Assembly (NCBI GenBank): GCA_002480495.1
Contig: DLCG01000007.1
Location: forward strand, 1-58,219
Source of the DNA: Rhodobiaceae bacterium UBA7804
GTDB lineage: Bacteria; Pseudomonadota; Alphaproteobacteria; Parvibaculales; Parvibaculaceae
DNA length: 58,219 nt
Reading direction: 5' to 3'
Positions 1 through 10,100 of the stretch are shown here, one piece after another (position 1 is the first letter of the stretch; each line of letters begins with the position of its first letter). The notes under the pieces are model-generated. The model searched no databases, had not been told where the DNA came from, and saw only the letters and a program-made list of their open reading frames with translations. The translations under genes and the position numbers were made by a program.

Positions 1-359
1 ATAGGTTTCCATGTTGAAATGCGGCGCCCAGGGCTTTTCGGTCGCATCGATGTAGAAGCCTGCGCCCTGCCCGAGATCATAGGCATCGTCATTCGCGACG
101 CCTTCGCCGCGCGGGCTCGTGTCCGGCGCAATGATGGCAAGGCCGAGTTCCGCCGCGCGGCCATAGGCGCCCGCCTTCGTGGTGAAGTTCTCTTCCGTGC
201 AGGTGAGACCGGCGAGGAAGGTGAGCGCCGGAAACGGCCCCTTCCCCTCCGGGATGTAGACGGAAAAGCGCATATGAGTATCGGTCGCCGCGGAATGGTG
301 ACGGCAAATGCTGAGCGTGCCGCCGAAGCAGCGATGCGATGAGAGGATCTCGACCGACA

Positions 360-360
<1 letters not shown>
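1..360 (-). CDS. fghA: S-formylglutathione hydrolase, 3-prime end cut by window
   Basis: Hydrolyses S-formylglutathione to formate and glutathione, the second step of glutathione-dependent formaldehyde detoxification in the cytoplasm. The visible 120 codons begin MSVEILSSHRCFGG and include FLAGLTCTEENF, typical of the esterase-D-like alpha/beta hydrolase family. This region holds the oxyanion-loop area (LAGLTCTEENF); the nucleophile elbow lies beyond the window. The family is about 280 residues, so a bit over 40 percent is present. Its ATG overlaps the frmA stop by one base (TGATG), so the two are probably translationally coupled. The pairing with frmA makes the assignment firm. Confidence 0.93.
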
Positions 361-1469
<1,109 letters not shown>

Positions 1470-1532
1470 CTGCCGTCTCCGTTTCAAACTGAAAAGCCGA
1501 GGCAGGCATTGTGGGACGGCGGGCCGTGAAAC

Positions 1533-2048
1533 TCAATCGCGCTTCTCGTAAAGAACGAAGGAGTATGCCGCGCTATCCTTTTCGCCCGCCTCGTGACGCT
1601 CCCGCGAAACCTCGCGCCAGCGCGACACATCGAAGGCTGGAAAGCTGACATCGCCTTCCGGCTCTGCGTGGACCTCGGTGATATAGAGGCGCGTCGCATG
1701 ATCGAACGTCTCGGCATAGAGCTGGGCGCCGCCGATGACGGCGATTTCATCGACGCCAAGCTCTTCCGCAAGTTCGCGCCCGCGCGCTAGCGCCGCTTCC
1801 GCCGAGGTGACGACCTCCGCACCTTCGGCGCGATAATCCTCATTACGCGTGACCACGATATTGGGCCTGCCGGGGAGAGGTTTGCGCGGCAGCGACTCCC
1901 AGGTCTTGCGGCCCATGATGATGGGCTTTCCCATCGTGACACGCTTGAAGAACGCCATATCGCCGGAAAGCCGCCAGGGCAGGTCATTGTCGTGGCCGAT
2001 GACGCCGTTATCCGCAATGGCGACGACGAAGGAAACGTGGATCGTCAT
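1533..2048 (-). CDS. folA: Dihydrofolate reductase
   Basis: Reduces dihydrofolate to tetrahydrofolate with NADPH, regenerating the folate consumed by ThyA upstream. At 171 residues it matches chromosomal DHFRs. The signature NGVIGHDNDLPWRLSGDMAFF includes the substrate-binding acid at about D30. GRKTWESLP and the NADPH-site VIGGAQLY are also visible. The ATG overlaps the stop of the preceding membrane microprotein (ATGA), so thyA, the microprotein and folA form one coupled unit. The formaldehyde genes follow in the same direction after 63 nt. Confidence 0.97.
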   Translation of the reverse strand: MTIHVSFVVAIADNGVIGHDNDLPWRLSGDMAFFKRVTMGKPIIMGRKTWESLPRKPLPGRPNIVVTRNEDYRAEGAEVVTSAEAALARGRELAEELGVDEIAVIGGAQLYAETFDHATRLYITEVHAEPEGDVSFPAFDVSRWREVSRERHEAGEKDSAAYSFVLYEKRD

Positions 2049-2212
2049 GCATTCGCCCCTTCGATTTCAAGTTCCGATACGATTGCCGGAGCACGCAGCC
2101 CTTCCGGATCGAGAGGACGAAGGCGCAACAATATGATCCACATGGCGAAGGCCGCGAGCAGCAGCACCGCAACAATAAGAAGCACGGTGAGAATGCGCTG
2201 GTGAAGACGCAT
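2045..2212 (-). CDS. Small single-pass membrane protein between thyA and folA
   Basis: Not recognised as a named family. The product is about 55 residues (MRLHQRILTVLLIV...), with a short basic N-terminus, one hydrophobic segment of about 22 residues (ILTVLLIVAVLLLAAFAMWIIL) and a C-terminal tail of about 25 residues ending EIEGANA. A single-pass inner-membrane protein is likely. The frame stays open six codons upstream to a TTG at 2230 that would overlap the thyA stop; I preferred the ATG because AAGG lies 11 nt before it. Its stop overlaps the folA ATG (ATGA), which argues that it is translated. Function is unknown. Confidence 0.72.
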   Translation of the reverse strand: MRLHQRILTVLLIVAVLLLAAFAMWIILLRLRPLDPEGLRAPAIVSELEIEGANA

Positions 2213-2226
2213 CAAACCGCGCACCT

Positions 2227-3021
2227 TCAAACGGCGACGGGCGCCGCGATGTGCGGATGCGGGTCGTAACCCTCGAGCTTGAAATCGTCGAAGGTGAAAT
2301 CGAAGAGGCTCTTCACATCCGGATTGATATGCAGCACCGGCAGGGCTCGCGGCTCGCGCGAGAGCTGCTTGTCCGCCTGCTCCAGATGATTGAGATAGAG
2401 ATGAGCGTCGCCGAATGTGTGGATGAACTCGCCCGCCTCAAGCCCCGTCACCTGTGCCACCATCATGGTGAGGAGCGCATAGGAAGCGATGTTGAAAGGC
2501 ACACCGAGAAAGATGTCCGCCGAACGCTGATAGAGCTGGCAGGAAAGTTTTCCCTCCGCCACATAGAACTGGAACAGGCAGTGGCATGGCGGCAGCGCCA
2601 TCTTGTCGACATCCGCGACGTTCCATGCCGAAACGATGAGACGGCGCGAATCGGGATTGTTCCTTATCTGGTCGAGAAGATTTCTGATCTGGTCGATCTT
2701 CTCGCCATCCGGCGTCGGCCAGGAGCGCCACTGGTGCCCGTAGACGGGACCGAGATCGCCGTTTTCGTCGGCCCATTCGTCCCAGATGCTGACGCCGTTC
2801 GCTTTGAGATAGCGGATATTCGTGTCGCCGGAGAGAAACCAGAGCAATTCGTGGATGATCGACTTTGTATGAAGCTTCTTCGTCGTGACGAGCGGAAAGC
2901 CCGCCGAGAGATCGAAGCGCATCTGATGGCCGAAAATGCTGCGCGTGCCCGTTCCCGTGCGATCGGTCTTGGTCACGCCCGTGTCGCGCGCAAGGCGCAT
3001 GAGGTCGAGATATTGCTGCAT
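2227..3021 (-). CDS. thyA: Thymidylate synthase
   Basis: Converts dUMP to dTMP using methylene-tetrahydrofolate and releases dihydrofolate, the substrate of the downstream folA product. From the ATG at 3021 the protein is 264 residues, the usual length of this family. The catalytic cysteine is C146 in ALPPCHCLFQFYV. DRTGTGT near the N-terminus and the dUMP-binding QRSADIFLGVPFNIASYA stretch are also present. AGGA lies about 8 nt before the chosen ATG; the open frame extends 39 codons further upstream without family similarity. First gene of a thyA, microprotein, folA unit. Confidence 0.98.
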   Translation of the reverse strand: MQQYLDLMRLARDTGVTKTDRTGTGTRSIFGHQMRFDLSAGFPLVTTKKLHTKSIIHELLWFLSGDTNIRYLKANGVSIWDEWADENGDLGPVYGHQWRSWPTPDGEKIDQIRNLLDQIRNNPDSRRLIVSAWNVADVDKMALPPCHCLFQFYVAEGKLSCQLYQRSADIFLGVPFNIASYALLTMMVAQVTGLEAGEFIHTFGDAHLYLNHLEQADKQLSREPRALPVLHINPDVKSLFDFTFDDFKLEGYDPHPHIAAPVAV

Positions 3022-3239
3022 TTGCGGTTCCTGAGATTCGTTAGGCCAGTCTAGCCGGAAGCCCCCCTCCCCGCCACCTTGCCTGGACCGGCAGATGAGT
3101 TGTCCACAGCAAAAGAATGGCCTTTTCCGCGAGGTCAACCAAAGCTGGCCAAGCGCGTCCCGCCCGGACAGAATGCGCCGCGACGGGGCAGGTTTCGCCC
3201 CCTGAAGCGAAAAGAAAAACGAAAAGGGAGAAGACCCCC

Positions 3240-4406
3240 ATGAAGCGTATCCTTGGTGGGATCGCCATCGCCCTCCTCATTATTGCCGCGCTCGGTTTCT
3301 TCCTGCTGCCCGGCATTCTGGAGAGCAACATCAACCGCGTAGCCGATCACGACCCTTATGAGGTGTCCGAAGCCGCGCAGGCGATGCATGACGGTCTTTC
3401 CGTGGTCGACCTTCATGCCGACACGCTGCTCTGGGCGCGCGACCCGCTGGAGCGCAGCAGCCGGGGCCATGTCGACGTACCGCGGCTGACGGAAGGCAAT
3501 GTGACGCTGCAGGTTTTCTCAGCCGTGACCAAGGTGCCCTACGACCAGCAATATGAGGGAACGAGCGGGGACAGCGACATCATTACCCTGCTCGCCACCG
3601 TGCAGCGCTGGCCGAGCCGCACCTGGGACAGCCTGCTTGAGCGCGCCCTCTATCAGGCGGAGAAACTGAAGGACGCGGAAAGCCGCGCACCGGAAAAGCT
3701 GATGGTGGTGCGGAACGCAGCCGATATCGACCGGCTGATCGAGCGGCGTGGCGGCGGTTCCTCCCCCGTCGGCGGCCTTCTCGCCATCGAGGGCGCACAT
3801 CCGCTTGAGGGAAAGATCGAGAACATCGGAACGCTCTACGATGCGGGCTACCGGATGATGGGTATCACCCATTTCTTCGACAATGAACTGGGCGGCTCGC
3901 TGCATGGCCTTTCGGGCGAGGGCCTCACCGATTTCGGCCGGGAAGCCGTGCGCGAAATGGAGCGCCGCAAGATCATCATCGACCTTGCCCATGCCTCCCC
4001 CGCAGTCGTGCGCGACACGCTCGACATGGTGAAGCGTCCGGTGGTCGTTTCGCATACAGGCCTGTATGGCGCCTGCGAAAGCCCGCGTAATCTGGAGGAC
4101 CCGCTGATGAAGCGGATCGCGGACACGGGCGGCCTTGTCGGCATCGGCTATTGGGAAGGCGCTGCCTGCGGCACGTCCCCGGCCGAGATCGTGAGATCGA
4201 TTCGCTTCGCGGTGGATTTCCTCGGTATCGATCACGTCGCGCTCGGTTCCGACTATGACGGCGCCGTACCTGTCGCCTTCGATACCTCGGAACTGGCGGT
4301 ACTGACGGCGGAGATGCTCAACGCAGGCTTCACGGAAGAAGAAATATCGAAAGTGATGGGCGGGAACGCGATCCGCTTCTTCCGCGAGAACCTGCCGCAG
4401 GGGTAA
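3240..4406 (+). CDS. Membrane dipeptidase, peptidase family M19
   Basis: Zinc dipeptidase of the renal-dipeptidase family, 388 residues. An N-terminal hydrophobic segment (about residues 5-24) predicts membrane anchoring or export, so it probably acts in the periplasm. All metal ligands of the family are visible: H59 and D61 in VDLHADT, E184 in IEGAHPL, H251 in DLAHAS, H272 in VSHTG (21 residues apart, as in the human enzyme), and the Asp of GSDYDGA. The ATG follows GGGAG by 9 nt. It is divergent from thyA, with the tmRNA gene downstream. The substrate is not known from sequence. Confidence 0.93.
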   Translation: MKRILGGIAIALLIIAALGFFLLPGILESNINRVADHDPYEVSEAAQAMHDGLSVVDLHADTLLWARDPLERSSRGHVDVPRLTEGNVTLQVFSAVTKVPYDQQYEGTSGDSDIITLLATVQRWPSRTWDSLLERALYQAEKLKDAESRAPEKLMVVRNAADIDRLIERRGGGSSPVGGLLAIEGAHPLEGKIENIGTLYDAGYRMMGITHFFDNELGGSLHGLSGEGLTDFGREAVREMERRKIIIDLAHASPAVVRDTLDMVKRPVVVSHTGLYGACESPRNLEDPLMKRIADTGGLVGIGYWEGAACGTSPAEIVRSIRFAVDFLGIDHVALGSDYDGAVPVAFDTSELAVLTAEMLNAGFTEEEISKVMGGNAIRFFRENLPQG

Positions 4407-4418
4407 TCGCGGAATACA

Positions 4419-4447
4419 CTTCAAATAAGGAATTTCCGCCCTATATT
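4419..4447 (+). promoter_or_regulatory. Probable promoter of ssrA
   Basis: A TATATT hexamer at 4442-4447 sits 17 bp downstream of CTTCAA at 4419-4424. The -35 resembles the alphaproteobacterial CTTGAC only partly. The start site would fall near 4453, where the tmRNA acceptor piece is expected to begin. Inferred from position and hexamers alone. Confidence 0.4.
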
Positions 4448-4452
4448 AGAGG

Positions 4453-4774
4453 TGCCGGCGGGATTTCCCGCTCGGCTATGGCGATAAACGGGCTGTGTAA
4501 TAAGCCATTCGGACCCGGGGGCGGTACCCGGCGCCTCCACCAGATTTCCCCTGTCATGGCAGGGCTCCTGGGGGCGAAACAGGATCGACGAGGGTGTAAA
4601 GACAGTCTTTTTGCCCGGCATGGTTCCGCCGTTATCGGGCCGTTTGATAGTTGCCAACGACAACTATGCTGAGGCGCGTCTCGCTGCTTAAGCAGTGCGA
4701 CAACCTCGATTTAAGCCCTTGCCCTTAGCCGGGTAAGGCGGGGTTCGGGGGCACCTGGCAACAGAAGCCCCCAC
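4453..4774 (+). ncRNA. ssrA: Two-piece (circularly permuted) tmRNA
   Basis: Rescues stalled ribosomes and tags the nascent chain for proteolysis. As in other alphaproteobacteria the gene is permuted: the acceptor piece comes first and ends in CCA at 4540-4542, then a spacer (4543-4569), then the coding piece from 4570. The acceptor stem forms between the pieces: GGGGGCG (4570-4576) pairs with CGCCTCC (4532-4538), seven pairs including one G-U. A T-arm (CCGGG, 7-nt loop, CCCGG) lies at 4515-4531. The tag frame at 4653-4688 encodes ANDNYAEARLAA and ends in TAA. The coding piece ends near 4774 after the GGGGGC/GCCCCC helix (4747-4772). Outer ends are approximate. Confidence 0.95.
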
Positions 4775-4946
4775 TTCCATTTTTGCGTAGTGAATACCGC
4801 TCCTGGCCGGCGCAGGTGTCGTTCTCGCCACACGGATCGGAATCTCCGCGGCGAATGGACCGCTTTCCGGCGCTCGCGTCTGGATTTCGCCGTCAAACGC
4901 TGCTTGAATCGCAAAAGAAAACGACTCGCCTTTCAGGGAGTACGAA

Positions 4947-5414
4947 GTGGCCGAAGACCTTATGCGATACGACATGCTGGCGCAGGATGCGCTGAGAGGC
5001 GTCGTGCGCCGCGCGTTGAAGATCGCGCGCGATCAGGGCCTTCCCGGCGAGCATCACTTTTATATTTCCTTCCGCTCCAACGCACCGGGCGTCGAGCTTT
5101 CTGAAAAGCTGCGCAAACAATACCCCGAAGAAATGACGATCGTGCTGCAGCACCAGTTCTGGAACCTGGAGGTAAGCGACGACCGGTTTTCGGTCGACCT
5201 CACCTTCAACAAGGTTCCCGAACACCTCGTCATCCCCTTCTCCGCCATACAAGGCTTCTTCGACCCGAGCGTGCAGTTCGGCTTGCAGTTCCAGACCGAG
5301 GGCGCTGGCGGCGAGGCAGAGGTAAAACCCGCAACGGAACCCTCCGCCCCGGAAGAACCCGCCACCGATGCGTCTGGCGAAGTCGTGAGCCTGGACGCCT
5401 TCCGCAAGAAGTAA
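4947..5414 (+). CDS. sspB: SspB-family ClpXP adaptor, alpha type
   Basis: Binds ssrA-tagged proteins and delivers them to ClpXP. The 155-residue protein begins at GTG (position 4947) with AGGGAG 6-7 nt upstream; no better ATG fits. The core (about residues 5-110) has LRKQYPEEMTIVLQHQFWNL and VPFSAI-like strands of the SspB fold. It is followed by an acidic, Pro/Ala-rich linker and the C-terminal end VVSLDAFRKK, a tail of the kind used to dock ClpX. It lies only 172 nt after ssrA, the gene that supplies its substrate tag, and ahead of fumC. Confidence 0.93.
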   Translation: MAEDLMRYDMLAQDALRGVVRRALKIARDQGLPGEHHFYISFRSNAPGVELSEKLRKQYPEEMTIVLQHQFWNLEVSDDRFSVDLTFNKVPEHLVIPFSAIQGFFDPSVQFGLQFQTEGAGGEAEVKPATEPSAPEEPATDASGEVVSLDAFRKK

Positions 5415-5527
5415 AGGGGCCCAGCCTCCCTCCGCCTTGGCGTTCAGCCGCCCCCCATGCTAAACCGGCGCCCGTCGAAATTCTCCCGCCCTGCCTGCGG
5501 CGGAAAGCCTTTCTGGAGCGCCTCGCC

Positions 5528-6919
5528 ATGACCAAGACCCGTACCGAAACCGATACATTCGGCCCCATCGAAGTGGCCGCCGACCGCTATTGGGGTGCGC
5601 AGGCCGAACGCTCGCGCGGCAACTTCAAGATCGGCTGGGAAAAGCAGCCTCTTCCTGTCGTCCGCGCGCTCGGCATCGTGAAGCGCGCCGCTGCCGAAGC
5701 CAACATGGAACTCGGCCGCCTCGACGAGAAAGTCGGCAAGGCCATCGTCCAGGCCGCTCAGGAGGTAATCGAGGGCAAGCTCGACGAACACTTCCCCCTT
5801 GTGGTCTGGCAAACGGGATCGGGCACCCAGTCCAACATGAATGCGAACGAGGTGATCTCGAACCGCGCCATCGAGATCCTCGGCGGCGAGATGGGCTCCA
5901 AGAAGCCCGTTCACCCGAACGATCACGTGAACATGAGCCAGTCGTCCAACGACACCTATCCAACGGCCATGCATGTCGCCTGCGCGGAGGAAATCCACCA
6001 CCGCCTGATCCCCGCGCTCCAGAAGCTGCGCAATGCGCTCAATGACAAGGCGCAGGCCTGGAACCACATCATCAAGATCGGCCGTACCCACACGCAGGAT
6101 GCGACGCCGCTGACGCTCGGTCAGGAATTCTCTGGCTACACGGCGCAGATCGACAATGGCATCGCCCGCATCGAGCAGACGCTGCCGAAGCTGATGGAAC
6201 TCGCACAGGGCGGCACGGCAGTCGGCACCGGACTCAACGCGCCGGTCGGCTTCGCCGAGAAGGTCGCGGAGAAGATCGCAGCGATCACGAAACTTCCATT
6301 CAAGACGGCGCCCAACAAGTTCGAAGCGCTCGCCGCGCATGACGCGATGGTTTTCAGCCATGGCGCGATCAATACGGTCGCCGCTTCACTCTTCAAGATC
6401 GCTAACGACATCCGTTTTCTTGGCTCAGGCCCGCGTTCAGGCCTCGGCGAACTGGCGCTGCCGGAGAACGAGCCCGGCTCCTCGATCATGCCGGGCAAGG
6501 TGAATCCGACCCAGTGCGAGGCCATGACGCAAGTCTGCGCCCAGATTTTCGGGAATCACGCGACGCTCACTTTCGCGGACAGCCAGGGCCATTTCGAACT
6601 CAACGTCTACAATCCGGTGATGGCCTATAACTTCCTGCAATCGGTTCGCCTTATGTCGGACGCCGCAGTGAGCTTCACCGACAATTGCGTCGTCGGTATC
6701 GAGCCTCGCGAGGACAACATCAAGGCGGCGCTCGAACGCTCGCTGATGCTCGTGACGGCTCTGGCGCCCAAGATCGGCTATGACAACGCGGCCAAGATCG
6801 CCAAGACCGCGCACAAGAACGGTACGACGCTCCGCGAGGAAGCTATCGGTGGCGGCTATGTGACGGACGAGGAATTCGACGCGGTCGTCCGCCCTGAAAA
6901 AATGATCGCGCCGGAGTAA
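5528..6919 (+). CDS. fumC: Class II fumarate hydratase
   Basis: Iron-independent fumarase of the TCA cycle, interconverting fumarate and malate in the cytoplasm. The 463-residue length is typical. Visible motifs are GSGTQSNMNANEV, GRTHTQDATPLTLGQEF and the superfamily signature GSSIMPGKVNPTQCE. GGAG lies about 10 nt before the ATG. It follows sspB in the same direction after 113 nt and is followed 14 nt later by a ribbon-helix-helix gene, an arrangement familiar in alphaproteobacteria. Confidence 0.98.
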   Translation: MTKTRTETDTFGPIEVAADRYWGAQAERSRGNFKIGWEKQPLPVVRALGIVKRAAAEANMELGRLDEKVGKAIVQAAQEVIEGKLDEHFPLVVWQTGSGTQSNMNANEVISNRAIEILGGEMGSKKPVHPNDHVNMSQSSNDTYPTAMHVACAEEIHHRLIPALQKLRNALNDKAQAWNHIIKIGRTHTQDATPLTLGQEFSGYTAQIDNGIARIEQTLPKLMELAQGGTAVGTGLNAPVGFAEKVAEKIAAITKLPFKTAPNKFEALAAHDAMVFSHGAINTVAASLFKIANDIRFLGSGPRSGLGELALPENEPGSSIMPGKVNPTQCEAMTQVCAQIFGNHATLTFADSQGHFELNVYNPVMAYNFLQSVRLMSDAAVSFTDNCVVGIEPREDNIKAALERSLMLVTALAPKIGYDNAAKIAKTAHKNGTTLREEAIGGGYVTDEEFDAVVRPEKMIAPE

Positions 6920-6933
6920 ACCGGAGGCTTGAG

Positions 6934-7191
6934 ATGAGCGGCGAGAAACGCACGGGCGAAATCAAACGCTCGGTGACCATCGCCGGTCATCGCACGTCGA
7001 TCTCTCTGGAACGGCCCTTCTGGGACACGTTGAAGGAGCTCGCCTGTACGGAAAAAACCTCCGTGAACGAACTCGTCCGGAGGATCGACACGAGCCGCGG
7101 CGGTGAAGGAAGCCTCTCTTCCGCCATTCGCGTCTACGTACTCGATGCCGTCAAGAAGCGTAGGCCATCTTCCTGCGATACGGATAACTGA
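6934..7191 (+). CDS. Ribbon-helix-helix domain protein
   Basis: An 85-residue protein with a small ribbon-helix-helix DNA-binding-like domain: strand KRSVTIAGHRTSISLE followed by helices WDTLKELACTEKTSVNELVRRID and LSSAIRVYVLDAVKKR. The family often sits beside fumC in alphaproteobacteria and is frequently mis-annotated as an aryl-sulfate sulfotransferase. The ATG is preceded by GGAGG at 8 nt. It is probably cotranscribed with fumC. DNA targets are unknown. The gene ends 4 nt from the end of the convergent AsmA gene with no visible terminator between them. Confidence 0.85.
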   Translation: MSGEKRTGEIKRSVTIAGHRTSISLERPFWDTLKELACTEKTSVNELVRRIDTSRGGEGSLSSAIRVYVLDAVKKRRPSSCDTDN

Positions 7192-7195
7192 AACC

Positions 7196-10100
7196 TCAGT
7201 TGCCTGTGGCTGGGCGCGGCATCGGCGTCGCGGTACCGCTACTCGCCCCGGCCGGGGGCAGATCCATCAGATTCCGCAGCTCTTCGGGTACCTCAGCACC
7301 CGTTTCCTTGAGATTGCGGGAAAGAATACGCTTTGCGGTAAAATCCTGAAGCGCGATCGTGTCTGTCTCGACGCTCATGCCGCTACCCTGCCCGCGCGCG
7401 AAGACGCTGAAGGCGGGCGCGCCATCGGGCCGCGAAGGCTTGACCGTCATATCGGCCTGGGACGCAAGCCTAGGCAGATCGTAGCTAGCGGTTATCTCGC
7501 CTGCGCCGCCTTCAAGTTCGATCATTCCATCCTCGAACCTGAGGACGCCCTCTTCCATCGTAAAATCACCGCCTATACCGCTCGCCGATGTTTCTCCCTG
7601 CCACAGCTTTTCCGAAATGAGTTCGGGGAAAGCCTCGATCGAAACGAGGCCGGACAGAGCCTCTGTGAATCCTTCGAGATCGAAAGGCCGGATCGTCGCA
7701 TCGCTCACCTCGAACTTTCCGACTCCGTTCGTTGACGAAACGAGCGCCAGCCAGCTACGCCCCTGTCCCTGCAATTGCGCATTGAAGGTAAGCCGCCCGC
7801 TGCCAGGCGATGCACCGAAGGCCTGCGAAAAAGTCTGTCCAAGACTGGCTTCCTCGACAAGGAAGGTAAGTCCTATGCCCGGCTCGCCCTCGCCGCCTTC
7901 GACGCGCACGCCGGCCGTGAGACGGCCATCCGCGAAATCGCCTGAAAAGGGCGAGGCCGTAAACACACCATGAGACACGGCAATGCGGCTCGTTACATTC
8001 GACGCCGTAAGTGTACCGAGCGACAGGCGGGCGATCTTGAGCTCTGCGTCGGCATCGAAAGCCGAAAGCGGCGACCAGTCGAGAGCTTGCGCCGGCCAGC
8101 GTTCACCGTCCTCCGCCCCGTTCGAAACCAGCGATGTGAGATCGACGGCATTACTCTCGAACGCACCTGTCAGGCGAGGCAGCCGGTCGCCCTCGCCCGC
8201 GCGCCAGAGAGCATCGCCGGAAAGACGAAAACTGCCCGCGACACTCTCGAAGCCATTGAGCGCAAGGCTCTCCTTGTCCCAGACGACATCGGAGGAAAAA
8301 ACAAAACCCGGGCCGCCCGCCTGTTCGCCGATCCAGTCCGCAAGTGCATCCGGCGCACCGAAAGCACCCAGAACATGCATGACACCCGAGGCCGCAATCT
8401 CCGCCCGGCCGTCGAATTCTAGAGACGTGAAAGGATTGAGAACGCTGCCGCGCGCCGTCAGTGTGGTGCCGTTCACGTTGACGCGGAAATTCGCCTCGTA
8501 GCTTCCTTCCGCACCATTCATCTGCACGGAAACCATGCCCGACCCTTCAAGCCCATCACGTGGAGAGAGGCCGAGCTGCTCCAGTAATACCCGTCCTTCT
8601 TCATTGACGGCATTGCCGATTATATCCAGCCTTTCGATCTGGCCATCGCCTTCATGGAGACGCTTCAAGACACCGTCCACCAAGCTGCCGCGAACGGAAC
8701 CCTTCAGCGTCAGCGTGTCGACGCGCGAGTTGCTGTCATCTGCCTCTCCGGATGTCCCGGTGACAACGAGGTCCACCGGCCCCTCCACGTTCGGCACCTC
8801 GATACCGCCTGCACCGAGCAAGCCGCCAAAGCGATCAGCTTTGATCGTGCCTGAGAATGTGCCGCGCACGTCGTCGCGCTTGCCGGTGGTCACGCCAGTG
8901 AGATCGCCAGTGAAGGAAAGGCGAGCACCGACGGCATCACCGACATCGAACTTCGACACGAGAAGCCTTCCTGCATCCAGCTCAAGCGAGGCATGAACGT
9001 CGCCATAGGTCTGCCCAAGGAGCCCCAACTTCCCGGCATTGAACTGCAACGCAATATCGTTGGCATGGAAGAAGGCGAATGGATCGCCACCTTCGGGAAC
9101 GAGAGAAAAAAGTGGATCGAAATCGAAATCCGCAATGTCGAGGGTCGCATCGATGAGTGGTCTCTCGCCGGTATTGCGATAAGCGATCTCACCGCGAAGC
9201 TGCGGCGTTCCGAGCTTCCGCGCATAAGCCGCCTCGACATCCGAAAAGACATATTCACCGGAGGAAAGTCGAAGCGTGGCCTGCGCCGCAAAGGGATATC
9301 CTCGCGAGCCCGATTGAACGGTATCGCGCGTGACGCCTTGCGTATCGGCAATCCATCGCTCAAGGCCTTGAAGGTTCGCACTATCGAGGCTGGCCTTTCC
9401 GTCGAAACGGAGTCCATTCTCAACGGAACGCAATGTTCCTTGCGCGTCGATCCTTGTCGGGCCGCCGAGAGTTGCCTCCATCGTCTCGACGGCAATCTCG
9501 CCATCCGCCAATGTCAAATCGATCTTCATATCGCGAATGACCGTGCTGCGAAGGCGCAGAATAGCCGTCTCGATATCGAGATCGCCGCTCAGGCCGGCTG
9601 GAAGGGGAAGAGAAAAAAGCCTTTCGAGAGGTGCGACATCCTCCTGTTTTCCGGAACCGGCAAGGTCGAGAAGAGGGTCCAGCGTCAAACTGTCCGACGC
9701 AAGCCGTGCGGAGAAGGACGGTGCCCGGTCCCATCTGAATTCGGCTGACCCGCCAAGAGTCGTTCCGCTCATCTCGATTGCGAGATTCCGCAAGGTTGCC
9801 TGGCGCGTATCGATGACGAGGCCGGCAACAGCCTTCATCGGCGCGTTCTTTCCGCTCTCATCCGCCCCATATTCGAACCGGGCGTTTCCATCGAGGCGCG
9901 CCGCAAGCGAAAGTTCCGTAGCAACGCCGGAGAAGAGGAAAGTAAGGGGACTATCCTGCGCGTCGACTTCAGTCGTGACGCGGAACGCCTTTTGCCCGCC
10001 GAAATTGCCAAGCCCAACGCGAACGGAAAGAGGGGCGCCTTCGACCTTTGCCGTGAATTCGGAACGCAGCGGCCCCAGCAGGGAGGTTGCGACGACCTCG

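Noticed and set aside
3100..3108. Possible DnaA box TTGTCCACA between thyA and the dipeptidase gene
   Set aside because: Single site with one mismatch; no cluster, AT-rich unwinding region or origin genes nearby.
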